Source: Marisa cornuarietis (taxonomy: Eukaryota > Mollusca > Gastropoda > Architaenioglossa > Ampullariidae). Taken from it: a stretch of DNA of 64,000 nt. The stretch spans positions 3,520,001 to 3,584,000 of the forward strand of contig SMMW01000635.1 in the NCBI GenBank assembly GCA_004794655.1, read 5' to 3'. This document shows positions 13,501 through 26,774 of this stretch, piece after piece. How positions within the stretch are numbered: position 1 is the stretch's first letter; every line of letters begins with the position of its first letter. The notes beneath the pieces were generated by a model. It worked only from the letters and a program-made list of their open reading frames with translations. It was not told the DNA's origin and searched no databases. A program made the translations under genes and the position numbers.

Positions 13501-15639
13501 ACCAAAGTGTGTTCTACTTCTAGTTTATTTTAAAACGTGTGGAATTAAGACAAACTTCTCTAATCAGGTGACCCTAGCCACCAGGGAAAGATGAGGCACA
13601 CAAATATCCTTTTTTAAACAGACCACCGTGAACTTGTCCATCATCAGGGATAATTTTAGACCCGGTGCCGCTTTCCCGCGTTTCTTTGGCTTTAATAAGA
13701 CACGACAGCCTCTTGACAAGTGTTTTGTAAGAATCGGAGATTTTTTTATTTTTAAAGTTGCCTCACGGCTCTTTTTTTATCTGCCTCCCCCATTCTGATA
13801 GCATCAGTAGAGACTGGCCTCCGGTCCTTAGCTCAGCATGCACAGCTACTGGAAGCAAACGACATCTTGCGAAAGTTAATCTTCTGCGTGGGAGTGAATG
13901 TCCGCCTAGCTAGGAAAATTGTAAAAAAAATTTGTTTGCTTGTTTTCATGTTTTTGAGCTCTGCTCCTACTATCCCCCTTCGTTGGATGAAGCATTCCAG
14001 TCATGCATGGGCACGTTTTTTTTCCCCCAAGGCTGCGGGAAATATGCTCCTAACATCTTGGCAGATTGTAAAAGTGCACATTTAAATGATAGACTGTAGA
14101 ACTTACTGATCGCTTAACTAGATATTATTTGTTTTCTTGTTGACTCCATGCGCAACAGCTGGAAATGGAGATAAATAGACGATGTTGGCGATCTTGTTTC
14201 CTTTTAAAGGAAAGATTAATGACCCACAGAATGGACTTCGTTCCTTCTCTTGAATGTAGGTGTGTTTACTAGTTTTTTCTGTTTATTTTGTGGGAAGCTG
14301 ACAAGAAAGCAGCCCTCGGGTGAGATCCGTGTGTATATATATATATGTACAACAAAACTTAAACAGGAGGGGAGAGAAGTAGAGAAAGGGACTGTACTCA
14401 TGCAGTGTCTTCGTGAGCTGTTGACTTTTGCAGTGCTTCCAGACTTCAATCTGACAATATTCCTACATCACCCACAGTCCTAAAATGTAATACAATTTAA
14501 TTCATTTCCGATACTTTGCCCCTTTAACCCTATTTTCAATACTTAATTTTTTTTCTATTTGTAGCTTGTTAGTCGGTATTATAATAATCTACGATTAAAC
14601 ATTTTTTGGAATTTATTTTTTTCACCAAGAAATACATATATACACTTATGGATTCAAAGAGCATCAGTGCCTAGTGACTGCGACTACATGTTTTTTGCGA
14701 CTACAGCCTCGTGTGTGGTCGATGTTCGAAGGTGATGTGTCGATGTAATTCTTAGGATCCTTCAGATTAGGCTAATTATTAATTGGGATAAAAAATCTAT
14801 CAGTGGTGTGTGCAGAGTTGTGAGAGTCGTGTAATGAGTAACCCTTTGATGTAAATGGGTGGGTTAGTGTTTCTTTTATCATTATCATGTATTTTTAGTA
14901 GTGATTACTGTCATAGCATTTATTATTAAAAATTGACAGGGCCTGAAAGACACAGATAGAGCTTGGTTTTGGTCAGGAAAGAACGCACTGATGTCAGGAT
15001 GATTGTGTGGGTGTTGGTCAGCATGTGTCAGACTTTCCCTGAGAGGGAGCAAACAGTCCAGAGGCCGTAGTATGAAGCGATAGCAAGTCGTCTCCCCATG
15101 GCAAAATAAAGAGTCCTGTTTCCGAAGTACAAAGTCGGTGTCCAGACCCCCGGACACTGCTTCATGTTTCTGTTTCCAAAGGCATCTTTGCCACCGCTTT
15201 ATAAATACTGCTTTAGGGCTAAAACAACATTTTTTCCTGTTTAGACACCGCTTTATAATTTTGGAAACAAGACACTTGTCTTTGAGTTCCTCATGTTAAC
15301 CTCGCTTCATGACTCCCGCCAACAAGTGGGAATATTCGCCACCTAACATTAAACTTGACCCCGGTATCCCTGGAGGATGTCGGGAAGGATGGTCTGCGAC
15401 AGTGTTTTGTGCTGGATCACCTGGTCAAACTAGGCAGCACACTTAAAATGCAAGCTATGATTAAAGAAAGCAACAGTAATGTTAAATATTAAACACGATT
15501 GTAAGGCACAGCTTGTGTGTGAGAGCCCTCACCTCTTATCCTCGGTACAAAAGTATAGCTAGGTGTCAGTTCCAGCACTTTTAGCAAAGTGTAGTTCCAG
15601 GTCAGTAACTGACCACTAAATTGGTTGGCTGGTTGGTTG
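10531..15639. other. Gene-free stretch, 5.1 kb
   Basis: No gene, RNA or transposon recognised. Small repeats include GCAAT units at 11,760-11,780, CA/CGCA at 13,288-13,312 and TA at 14,333-14,346. AT-rich throughout. Confidence 0.45.
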
Positions 15640-15826
15640 CTTACTGACTACACCAAGAAGTGATCGGAGAGAGAAAAGGGAAGAACCTGCCGTAGCCAGA
15701 GAAAACCACCTGAGGACTAGCCCTGTGAACAAGAGTCAAATACAGAGTGTTCCGGGAAGTCTGAACCCTGGGTCTCTTACTGTGGTGATGACAACCGAGT
15801 GATTTACTTACTACACCACCTGGCGA
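15640..15826 (-). mobile_element. Probable tRNA-derived SINE relic
   Basis: Read on the minus strand, the head carries an A-box-like stretch (TGGTGTAGTAAGTAAATC, complement of about 15,801-15,818). About 40 bp further on is a B-box-like GGGTTCAGACTTCC (complement of about 15,754-15,767). This is the spacing of an internal RNA polymerase III promoter. It does not fold into a good complete tRNA, and a body of about 100 bp follows. Called as a SINE head rather than a tRNA gene; the family is not identified. Confidence 0.5.
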
Positions 15827-16987
15827 TCCTTATCACAAAATACATCAGCAAGCCAGTATAGATGAGGAACACAGCTGTCTCCGAGGTTGTCTAATTTCTG
15901 GTCCTCACCCTATGAGCTTACCCACTGACCACATGCACACTCTCTTTCCTGAAGTGTAGCTTTGGTCGATGTAACCATAACCTGCCAAGCTCCGAGATAT
16001 GCGCCTGTTTGCGCCCGTTTGGGACTGATTGTACCTAAAGGAATACTATTAGTACCTAAAAAGGTCCCTTTGTAGGATAAGAGGATTTCGGTTTGCACCT
16101 ACAGAATTTACTTTTACGCATACAGGATCCCACCTTGAAACTGAAATTAATCTACGACCTCGGAAGATTTGTTCCACGCCTTGGTAGACAAAGTCGGTTA
16201 AGCAAAAAAAAAAAAAAAAAAAAAAAAAGAAACAATGTGTCTCGGTCCCCCCCTGTATTCACCTGCATGATTCCTAACACGACTGCCCGACTGACGAAGA
16301 AGGAATTTTCCCTGCGAAAAGTCACGTCCTCGGCGCGTGGTGAGCTCTGTTCAGACAGTGGGGATGAAGGTGGAGAAAGACCAGAACTAGTCTCCTTTAC
16401 ATTACACTGACAAAGAGAGTCGTTAACAGGATTCCTGGCACAAAGCCTCAACACCATCAGTCTCTGCCCCTCTTCCATTAGCTGTGACAGATCAAGGTCG
16501 ATTGATGGTCCGCGAGCTGTCTGATGGTGGCGACCTGGAAGTCGGTCAGACGATGACCCCGCCGCAGGAGACATGAAAGGCGTGTCGCCTCGCAAAAAAA
16601 AAAAAAAAAATCCTGCCTTTGCGGTTATCGCATTCTGCTACGCAATCTCTTAACGATGGGATGCCACCAAGGTACTGCAGGTAATTACTGTCCCCTAACC
16701 CCTATTGCAGGTCTCTCCAGTCGCGCAGCGGGGGGATCTGTGACGCCTGTCTAGTCCTCGGTCAATGTCCTCCGTGAGCACGTGCAGTTGTCCAGATTAG
16801 CGCACGCCAGCAGCCAGCGGCACGAGTGTGCCATCATGTCTACAATGGTTGGCAGGCTGACATTTGGTGTCTGTTACACGTATGATGACCCACTCATTGC
16901 CAAAGTTCACGACATCGACTTCCTCCAGCCCCGGATGATGTGAGTCCTTGTGGTAGGTATTATCGAAACTCGGGCAGATCTCTCTCT
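15827..16987. other. Gene-free stretch with two A-runs
   Basis: Contains an A-run of about 25 at 16,204-16,228 and an A-run of 17 at 16,593-16,609. These could be retroposon tails, but no body was recognised upstream. A 147-codon reverse open frame crosses the first A-run and has no recognised domain. Confidence 0.45.
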
Positions 16988-17089
16988 CTCTCTCTCTTTT
17001 ACACACTCAAGCACATGCACACAGACACGCGCGCACACGTGTGCGCGCGTGTCTGTGTGCATGTGCTTGAGTGTGTAAAAGAGAGAGAG
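16988..17089. repeat. Perfect 102-bp palindrome (51-bp arms, no spacer)
   Basis: Checked base by base: the centre is CAC/GTG at 17,038/17,039 and every pair matches out to 16,988/17,089. The arms contain CT repeats, a unique block (TTTACACACTCAAGCACATG) and CA/CG repeats. Pairing fails at 16,987/17,090. No loop separates the arms. It could be a true cruciform-forming palindrome or a sequencing or assembly fold-back artefact. Confidence 0.97.
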
Positions 17090-18165
17090 GGACAGATTTT
17101 CTGCATTGAGAGGAACGAACGAACGATCAGACTTTATTGAGTCGGGCTTGTGCTCATTTCAAGGGGTAAATGCTTTATAAGTATATTCAAAGATCAACTC
17201 ATGTCGTTCATAGCTGAGAAGCATAAACATTATATATATATACTTACAAACTGTCAACAATTACATTAACGGCTCTGTCTTACAATCCAGTGATACAATA
17301 CTCCCATTCAAGAAACATCGATACGAATTTGAAATTCCTTAAAAAGAAATAGCGATAGGTTGAACAGAATTATAGAGCTAAGTAACAAGGCTAACTTACA
17401 ACTAGAAGAGAGGGAAATTTAGAGTGGTGCGACACGACATGCTGTGGTGTGTATTCTGCATGTTAGAAATAGAGAGAAGAGAGAAACTGATCTGTAAAAT
17501 AAACATATTAAATTCTGATATGTTGCATCTTTGTGAATAATTACAAACTCTCACGCGTGCAAACACGCTGAAGAAAGTCATTAAAATCTTTCCAAGACGA
17601 AAAATTATACAATTTGTATAATCCAGGACTTTTATTTATAGCTTGCCAACAAAAAAAATTCCTTTCCCGTCTGCCGTTTCTATATAGGAAGGGAGATCGA
17701 CAAGATCTTATGCTAGAGATCGACGAGGTCGTATTCCGTGGAGATACGATCAGCTTCACAACATCCCCGGACTCTCATTCTTTATGCAGTTGGTCATGTG
17801 CTTGGCTGTAAGAACCCTCTCCCGAATGATAAGGCAAAGATCTACACTAATCCCCTAGGTAGTTCCCCGCCTACGCAAGCTTTTGGTGACCATGTTGTAG
17901 GCTGAGCCAATGAAAACAAGCAGGACACCTCCGCTTTTGCTTTGTCTGACACTCGTGAAGAACACGAGGTTGAACTAAATTATTCTGGAATACAATGGGA
18001 CCACCCTCACAAAAGCAAAATGTTTCATATCCTCTCTTACCCCCAGCTCCTTCTGCCCCTCCGCCTCCAGTTGCCATCGACTTTTGATAGACATGTATCT
18101 TGTTTTTGTGTTTCCTGTCGTCGTCAGGGTGTCTCAGGGTGACCATGTGACTTATATCGCATATA
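17090..18165. other. Gene-free stretch
   Basis: AT-rich; no gene or repeat family recognised. Confidence 0.4.
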
Positions 18166-18510
18166 ACCCCGCTCAGGAAGGAGCATGCTCTCAGTCCTTT
18201 AGATAAATAGGAGACACGGGTGGAACACGAAGGAGAAACAACTATGCAGACAAGTAACAAAAGAGAGACATGGAAGACACACAGGGGAATCGAGGAACAA
18301 GCAATAGGGATGGTGAGTGTCATAAATCTGCAGAGAAAGATGAGCAGGTATACTAGTCAGTTGATTATAATCACAACTACTGACAGCCATGTTGATTGGT
18401 GTAAGGAGTAATTTCTCGTGCAACAGATGTGTTTTTATCTCTTGTTTAAAAAGGATTCGTTGGGGGGGGGTAGATGGCTGATATGGAAAGGAAGAGAGTT
18501 CCACTGTAAC
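18166..18510 (-). pseudogene. LINE 3' relic, minus strand
   Basis: The minus strand reads an eroded WNSLPFH-like block near 18,480-18,510 and then FKQEIKTHLL, the C-terminal motif of CR1/L2-like LINEs. A 3' UTR related to the copies at 43.3, 48.5 and 51.0 kb follows (shared CATGTCTCTC and GAGCATGCTC blocks). It is 5'-truncated and carries frame breaks. Confidence 0.65.
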
Positions 18511-19730
18511 TAAAATGATAGTTAAATAAAAAGTGTTTGTTAAGACGAGCTCACATTTGTGCTGAGGACGACATTCCCGTGTGTCTGTGCTTTTAGAAAC
18601 AATTTATTTGTAAAATACAGCTATAAATATGATTTCTAGGATTCCCGGGGTGGGGGGGAGTTCATTTTTTTGCTAACCCCCTTATGCGTTGGCGCTTAGG
18701 CATTATCGGCTTTTAATATGTCTAGCTTCCAACATGTAAACTGGTCTTACAGCATCAATGTGGAGACGAGCAAGTAAGCAAGATAATTCACGAATATGAA
18801 GGAATCATAAAATCGAAAGAAGGGAGAACAAAACGTTGGCATTCTTCTTCTGTTACTGAACCTCAGTTGGAAACAAGTACCCATTGAAGAATTTTCCAGA
18901 TGTGAATCATTTCAGACACTGAAAATTGTTCTTCTGGAGCGGAAGAATGGAAACATCAAATTGTAATATGATTGCAGGACCAGTGAGCATTATTAACATT
19001 AGGTAGACATAGTTTACTGCTAACATGCAGCCTCGATGACTGTGAGTTGACTTCATTCGTATTGACAAATATATTTACATCACATGTCCAAACACATTAA
19101 ACTACTTGAAAGTTTTAACCGCATCACACAACAATCACGCAAAACTCCAATTACATCAAACATCGGTCGCATCAAAGTGAAGCACATCACAACGAGGATT
19201 CACAGCCACTTCCTTGTCGGGGGCTGACCTCCAGCAGGACTCAGTCAAAGTGTTTATAGTTCATTGCGCAACTCACCTTGCCATCGCCACCCACGCTGCA
19301 CTTAACTCTAAACGGCAGGATTGGTGGGAGGGAGAGGGAGTGACTAGTGGAGGAAAACGAACAGGAAAAGGGAGATCCCAGGACAATCTCAAACTACAAG
19401 TTGTACATGCGGGTACCCCTTGTTATCAGTTCAGCGCCCCTGTACCACCCTAACCCCACAAAGGGTCAGTACGTCCATTCCTGACATTCTCTGCTATTAC
19501 AAGAGAGCGAGAGAGGGGAGGAGAGAGGGGGGAGGAGAGAGGGGGAGGAGAGAGGAGGGAGGAGTTGCCACCGAGAACATCGAAATGAGTGTCACTGAGC
19601 TCATTACGATGACAGATAATCCAAATCCGCCCACACGATGTGAGGTCTGACGGGCGCCGACCGCTGGCGAGTTGTGCAAATTTGTTTGCTCGGCCTGCTA
19701 ATAGCCTGCCCCTGCCCTCTGTCTCTCCAA
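18511..19730. other. Gene-free stretch with GA/GGA-rich tract
   Basis: Nothing recognised except a purine-rich GGAGAGAGG tract at about 19,503-19,563. Confidence 0.4.
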
Positions 19731-20157
19731 CAGCCTGTAGTGATACTGAGCAGCTTGTAGTGATATTGAGCAGCTTGAAGTGGTATTGAGCAGCTGGTGT
19801 GATACTGAGCAGCTTGTAGTAGTATTGAGCACCTGGTGGTGACACTGAACAGCTTGTAGTAGTAGTATTGAGCAACTTGTAGTGTTATTGAGCAGCTTGT
19901 AATAGTATTGGGCCGCTTGAAGTAATATTGAGTAGGATGTAGCAGTATTGAGCAGCTGGTAGTGATACTGAACAGCTTGTAGTAGGATTGAGCAGCTGGT
20001 AGTGATACTGAGAAGCTTGTAGTAATATTGAGCAGCTGGTAGTGATACTGAACAGCTTGTAGTAGTATTGAGCAGCTGGTAGCAGTTTTGAGCAGCTGTT
20101 AGTGATACTGAGCAGCTTGAAGTAGTATTGAGCAGGTGGTTGTAATATTGAGCAGGC
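19731..20157. repeat. 20-bp minisatellite, about 21 degenerate copies
   Basis: Units resemble AGCAGCTTGTAGTGATATTG with frequent CTGG/CTTG and GTAGTGATAC/GTAGTAATAT variants. The array runs with few indels, so long reverse-strand frames (Ser/Leu/Tyr-rich) stay open; I treat these as repeat artefacts. Confidence 0.9.
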
Positions 20158-22259
20158 ATGAGTCCTCTGCAATCAGCAAGGTATGTAATAACAAGCATAC
20201 TTACTACAGGTGAGGTTATTGGAAGGGGTAGAAGAAACTGGCGGTGCAGGGAATGGAAGACTGTTTCTCTCTCAAGTCAACAGACACGTACTACGTTTTG
20301 CTCCGTGTTTCTACGTGTTTCTCCGTGTTTCTACCTGCTGCTACCTGTTGCTACCTGTTGCTGTATTTATTGCTTCTCTTGCCTATTCTGTTCGTCGGAT
20401 GTTGAGTTTCTATGATTTTGACATCTGGTACAATGTCGTAATTATCTTTTTTGGTTGTTTGTTTAGTCTGTTCAGCTGTACTGTCACTTCATACTGTACT
20501 TATCATCACAATAATTCTCTTCATGTTTTCTCTATTCTCCTCGTTCTTTCTTCCCTTGTCTGATTTTCCTCTTAAAACATACAGAGTACACAATCATTTT
20601 TGTTTTACCAACAAAGTAAAAGACATCGTCTAAATTCTTCTAATTGTAGCTGCGATACCCCAATGCCTGTAAAGGAATCTATTGCATAGATACCGCTTTT
20701 GACAAACAAAAATTTGGTTTACAGATCCTTGGACTAGATGGCAAACGTGTATCTCTGCTGCAAGACAGAAGAATTGATTTATCGATATCGTCTTTGAATT
20801 CTGACATCGCATGCATGTATCTTGTTTGTTAATGGCTAGTGATTGTTTTCTCATTTATTTGTGCTCTTCCTTTTTCTTCGTCATTTTCCTCCTTGCCCTA
20901 TTCATTCTTCTTGGTCGTCGTCGTGCTTAATTGCACATCTCCTTTCAAGAATTTGTCTTCTGCTATACATAACTATACATCTGTCGGCATCTTCGTTATT
21001 TTGTGTATGTCTGCATGCCCTCGATGTGTGTGATCCCTTGTTTGTATTCATGCTATCTGTAAGAAGGGGAAGAGAACTGTACTACGCCGGCACACGCACG
21101 CACAGATGGATATATATATATATATAGAGAGAGAGATTTTCTTCCCCGTACACTTCAGATGCGTTTGTCATGTGACTTGCTTGTCTGAATGAGAAATACA
21201 TCCGTTAACAACTCCATAGATCGAGGCATCTTAGACGCAGACGTGGGATCTTTGCCAGACACCCAGGTTCCCCTGCCTCATGCCATCCGACGATGCTCCA
21301 GATTTTGACCCAGACGAAGTTTTGCTGCAGTGTCAAAGTGAATCACCCATACCCCCCACCAACAGCGTGTCATATATAACCATTTTTTTCAATCTGGGCA
21401 AATGTATGGATGTGCATCGTCTCATCAGTACTGCACCTTGGCCGCCGCCCTCCCATCCTCCTTCCGGGGCTGAAGCCTAGATCCCCTACAAGAATTTGTT
21501 CACTGAAATTTTCTACATACTGCAGTGTTTAGTAGACTTTTAGTCAAGTTGTCATTGAAGTTTGGTCGGTTTTTAACAGAGCCATGCTGAATACAGTAAA
21601 ACTGTTACTTTTTCCGACCAATAATGCTTGCTTCCTATTCTAACTGATGCCTTTAAAACTAACTACAAATAGTAATTTCATATTTGTTAAGCCTTAATTC
21701 GTTTGTTTATTCTTCACTTGTTTCCTTGCTGGTTCCTTCGTGTGTCACTCTGTCTGCATTGATGTTGTAAATAAAAAAATCGCTTTGTTCCTTTATTTAT
21801 CAATAACCGGTCAATACTGTTTATATCGCGCAATACGTAAATAAAATCTGAAAGTTAAAAATCTAAATGCAGAGAAAGGGAAAATTAAATAATTTAAAAT
21901 CTCCTTCTTTGACAGGTAGCCGTTAAAAATTGTTCTATTGCGCATAAAAGTTTGCATGAATTTGCAATTTACATCATCGAGACGAACCAAAGATGCCAAA
22001 CATGTAACACAAGCTAAAGAAAAATGTCAAAATATAAAAACGCTCTTTTTTTTCTCTCGCAGCTTCCATCAGCACAAATGTTTTGTCTTCCTCTCTCTCT
22101 CTCTCTCTAGTGGGATTTAACAACATCGCATAGCTGACCTATGAACTTCAGGTGCATGAACTGTCAGCATGTTAATGGCAGGTTTGATTTGCCAGTGGCA
22201 TCAGCTCATTTATATGAACGAAAGAACAAAAGAACTCATAGATGAGCGTGATCGCACTT

Positions 22260-22260
<1 letters not shown>
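20158..22260. other. Gene-free stretch
   Basis: Contains short CTACGTGTTTCTC and CTACCTGTTG repeats (20,311-20,366) and a TA/GA tract (21,109-21,136). No gene supported. Confidence 0.45.

Positions 22261-22319
<59 letters not shown>
22261..22319. repeat. (AC)n microsatellite
   Basis: About 29 AC units. Confidence 0.96.
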
Positions 22320-22321
<2 letters not shown>

Positions 22322-23635
22322 TAGAGAAAATTATTTCATAATTTGTTTCCTTTTAGAATTCTTTAAAGCTGCCATGAGCAGGTTAATTACTGTAGACCAT
22401 CTGTCAATTAATCTATATGAGGATTTTCAGAAAAGCATCTTGACCGGTTAATCAAAGCAACTTGCCTTTCAGTGCCACTTGCTTTTATTCAACGCATTAG
22501 AGTCCTGCTTCACTTCTCTCACCCGCCATGTCCCACCTTGTGTTGAAAGGGCTACAACTCTGCACATGTACGTTATTCTGACCTCCATCGGTTCTCTCCC
22601 CCTTGGCTACCATGCAAGATCGAAGAACAACCTTTTTTCATGAGCCGCTCATGTCTGTTCTTCTTTCGATGTTTCAAAATGTAGTTCAGCTCATACTCTA
22701 TCTATAAATAGTATATTTGTTATAAATTTTCTTTATTTTTTAACGCGTCACACTACACCTCTGTTAAAAATAGAGTTTATGATAAAAATAGATATTTTTC
22801 GCATGTAAGATTTGTTTGAAATTACACCATGTTACATAAGCACAATTATGTCATGAATCATTAAAGTTTAGATGATTTGAAGCACACAATTTTAGCATCT
22901 ACGCGTGTATGTATCAGTGTTAGCAAATTCGTGCATGATTTTTTGCAAAACATGAAATTGTCGTCTCGATTTCTAATGTGCACAACAATAGTCGTCTGTC
23001 CCGCTTTTGCAGGCTGTTGCGAAAGAGAAAACGTGTGGGCGTTAGAGAATGGCGTTGCCAGGAAACAGGATCCGAGAAAGCACTCTTGTTGCTCAATGTT
23101 GCCCTTTAGTGTTGAGGATTCACATCGGCTGATAAAACACAAGAAACATAGACGACTGCACTCCTCTCGGCGATGAACCCGATGAATGTAAACGATGAAA
23201 ATCATCTCCTTGTTTGTTTATTTTTAGTATTTTTGTAAACAGCACTGTGCCTGACAAGTGTCAAAACAAAGCTAAGCTGAGCTCTTTGAATTATCGGTAA
23301 ACATGACAGAAGTTGTTATGTTTCCTGTAATATCTGGACAGCACCAAAATAAATAAGGTTATTTACAGGTACAAAGTCAAACTTTAGTTTTTAATTTTCT
23401 TAAAACCGACAAAGATCAAATGATTCCGCTATTTTCGTTTTCTGATTTGGCTTACGGCTGCAGATAAATAGATAAATAGATAAATAGAAAGATTCCAATC
23501 AAGCGATATTTCGAGATTCAAATAACAAGAGTAAAACGAATATAACTCAGAGCAAAGCATTTTTCTAACATCTGTCGTTCTGTGTACTAAGAACTCCGGA
23601 AGATCAGCTCCATTCGCCATACTATGTCCATATCA
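22320..23635. other. Gene-free stretch
   Basis: No gene recognised; AT-rich, with GATAAATA units at 23,463-23,487. Confidence 0.4.
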
Positions 23636-24225
23636 TCAACCACCAAAATTCTCATCTGATCATTTGTTCTGTCTAAACTAGATTACAGCAACTCTCTTCT
23701 TTGCTGGCTGTCCCCAATACTCATTCACAAGATTCAGAAAGTCCAGAACTCAGCTGCTCGTCTCATTTTCCGGACTCGCAAATCTGAACATGTCACACCA
23801 CTTGAATTCTTCACTTTCTTCATTCACTACCAATTAAAGTAAGAATTGACTACAAGCTCTCAACTCTATGATCGGATTCTTTGGAGGCTCCTCCCTCCCC
23901 AACTACTTTACTCAAATCTCGTCTGTCCATACCCCTACCTGAAACCTTCGCTTCTCATCAGACTCCCACATTCTATCCTCCCTCCAACAAAGACAGTCAC
24001 ATACAGACAACGGATGTCCTCCCTCTGAGCTGCTAATCAGTGGAACTCTCTTCCACATCACATCCCCCACTCATACCTCATCTTTATGTTGTTCAGTGTG
24101 ACTATCTCACCCTCCGCTGGCTGTTATCTAATGTTCAATCATCATTACTGGTCGGCGCAGAGAGTGCACCTATCTTGTTCATGATACAAGTATATCATTA
24201 TCATTATCATTATTATTAGTCGAGT
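23636..24225 (+). pseudogene. LINE reverse transcriptase C-terminal relic with ATC/ATT tail
   Basis: The plus strand reads, in broken frames, LDYSNSLLCWLS (about 23,680), IQKVQNSAARLIFRTR (about 23,732-23,779), HVTPLEF, RIDYKLS and WNSLPHH-like blocks in the order typical of the C-terminal third of CR1/L2-like LINE reverse transcriptases. The copy ends with an ATC/ATT repeat near 24,195-24,220. Several frameshifts and stops make it dead. It is 5'-truncated, as is usual for LINE insertions. Confidence 0.75.
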
Positions 24226-25645
24226 CCAAAGACTAAACTCTGTTTCCTTTAAAGAGCTGATTATTTTGAAAATGGCGTAACCATAAGGCCAAAGAAGTTT
24301 AGCCTAATTGTTCGTGTGATTTGCTTTTGAAACAGAATAATCCAACAGAGGACTAAAGTCGAGTTAGATAATTTAATTTTTTTTTTAATTTAATAAAACG
24401 CCTTGTGATGACCGCTGATCCATATTAAACATAGGCGTTAATTAAAGTTTATTGGGACAGTAATCAAAGATATTTACAAAGACAGCTTTTTAAGAAAATC
24501 CTACAAAAGAACCAAACAATGTATGTGGTTAAATATGTACTTTATTTTAAAAAAGTAAAATGCGTTGACAAAACTTTCGGACAGTTGCGGTTCTAATATA
24601 GAAAAGTATATACAAAGAAACTGTCCTTCTGCACAACAGATTTTGTAATAGTTCTTAACTATTACGTTTGCAGCTTGCTGGCAGGTAAGAAGAAAAAAAT
24701 AAAAGAAATAAGAAAGAAGTAGATATATTGCCGAGGAAATTTGGTCATAATTCATCCTGAGACTAATCAGTATATGCGGAACAGGGTAGCCACTAAAATC
24801 TCCTGGCAAGTGTGTCTGATGTGGCCATGTGATCTGGCACGTGATCAACGACCGTCTCTCATGGTTCTTCTTAGACAAGACAGAACTGACCGGCAAAGAT
24901 AAAGAAGTGGATGACTGAACCATTCATGACTCGCAGACCCTTACAAAAGGCCTCCATGGCAAACCTTGTCAGCCTCTGCTTCTATACAGCCAGCCAGCCA
25001 GCCAGCCAACACACATATTTCAATCTATAACACAAGCGACTCACGTTTCGTACAATCACACAACTTCCTTTCGGAAGTGAACACATATTGAACTAAGACA
25101 GAGGAAAGAAGAAAACAAACAAACAAACAAACAAACAAACAAACAATTCTGGGAATGCAAGCGTCGGGGCGATTTTAATGAAGTTGGGGAAAGTCGAGAC
25201 ACATACATAACATCTCATGGCGGGTGGTGTAGTATATGTTTCCAGACTGACACTCACACAGCTATGTGCATCGTCTGGCAGCACCACGGGAATTCCTTCT
25301 CACGTCCCGTCCCAGAAATTGACCCGAGGACAGGCTGACCACTTCCCCATCTTCGGAAATAGAAGTAGTTTCCATGACCTCTCTGGTCACCGAAAGAGGA
25401 CGCTAGGGCAGAGTCTGATGTAACACGACAGAGCTCGAATAGAATGCTTTGGGGAATCATTTTTATTATATTTATCGTCGTAGCTTTCAAATGCGGAATA
25501 ATTTATTCCGGTTATTTATCTGTTTCATTTTCTTCGTGTCAGCTAAGCCAGATGAGAAGATTATAAGATAAACGAATAGTGACAAAAATACAACCTCTGC
25601 TTTTACAGAATAAAAAAGTACACATATTACCACGAATATATAGTT
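24226..25645. other. Gene-free stretch
   Basis: Contains a CAGC-rich tract (24,988-25,006) and an (AAAC)n tract (25,112-25,146). No gene recognised. Confidence 0.45.
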
Positions 25646-25914
25646 CTAGGGCCAGTTGCACAACACGTTTCTAAACCTTAAAACTGTTCTAAAGAGGCAA
25701 AATCTCTTCTAAGCCATTTTGATTCTTTGCAGAAGAACATACAAAAATTGTACTGACAGGACGGAAAGTCAGACTTAAACAACTTTATCATACATAAAGC
25801 AGTTTTAGTTTTAAAAATTCTAAAATTGTGGTGTTTACTTTAAACTAATTATCTAAATAGAGTTAAGGCTTAAAAGTGTTTAAAATTAGAAATGTGTTGT
25901 GCAACTGGCCCCTA
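25646..25914. mobile_element. MITE with about 26-bp TIRs and CTA target duplication
   Basis: The element occupies 25,649-25,911 (263 bp). Its termini are inverted repeats beginning GGGCCAGTTGCACAACAC with one mismatch in the next few bases, and looser similarity extends inward. CTA flanks both ends (25,646-25,648 and 25,912-25,914). The interior is AT-rich and non-coding. A 3-bp T/A-centred duplication would suit a PIF/Harbinger-type non-autonomous element, but the superfamily is an inference. Confidence 0.85.
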
Positions 25915-26741
25915 ACCAACAGGGGACTGGGTCACATGACCAAACAAGTCCCAGTCTTGGAACTAGAGACCTAGAGCACATCCGTTTTTGTTTTTGTTTG
26001 TTTGTTTGTTTGTTTGCTCGTGTGCTGGGGCTGATCTGACCACCAACATGCAATTTCTAGCAATGTATGAAACATCTTTTAACTTCATTTGCTGTCTGCA
26101 GTTTCATGCTTTACAATGTGTACTTAAAGCTAGAATCTTCTTGGCCTGTTGCCATTTGAGAAAAATTTCTAAACAGAGCATGAGAGACAGCTAGGAAATG
26201 ACTCATGTATTGAAGTGTATCCTGGATCAAACTATAATCAAATAAATAGCCTTCCACCAGTTGTCTGCTGACCTCTGAACTAAGCTGCTTGTCAGTAGAT
26301 GGTATATGTTAGACAACATGCAAAAATAATGTGTATCAAAGGGTAGGGTGTGAAGTGTTGTTCTTACATTCATTTAGCTGAAAGAATAATTATGCATTTA
26401 TTTATATGTACTGATGATTGACAGACTGGCACTCGTATACAATATCTTCATATTGTTTAAAGCATTCATGCGGAAAACACTGCCACTGGTGCATATGAAT
26501 ATTATTTGTAAATGTGTTGTCAGGACTCCAGCAGATATGAATTTATATTATCACTTCCTCAATGACAATGACAAAGTCAATAACCAACTTTTAAATCGTA
26601 GTCAGCAGTTATGCTCGGGAAGGGTGCTCAGATAAAAAAAAAATAAACAAAACAATAAACAAACAAAAAAATGCAGTGTTTTTATTTTTGTCACCATGTA
26701 CGCATTTTAAGCAGTTATAAGTGCATACATGCAAGCGCGCA

Positions 26742-26774
<33 letters not shown>

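Noticed and set aside
15750..15826. Functional tRNA gene on the minus strand
   Set aside because: A- and B-box-like sequences are present, but I could not form an acceptor stem and anticodon arm, and a longer body follows, so SINE is the better reading. The same reasoning applies at 28.3 and 32.87 kb.
16204..16228. A-run as a LINE or processed pseudogene poly(A) tail
   Set aside because: No recognisable retroposon or gene body lies upstream on the plus strand.
19698..20198. 166-codon reverse frame rich in Leu, Ser and Tyr
   Set aside because: It lies over the 20-bp minisatellite; no domain.
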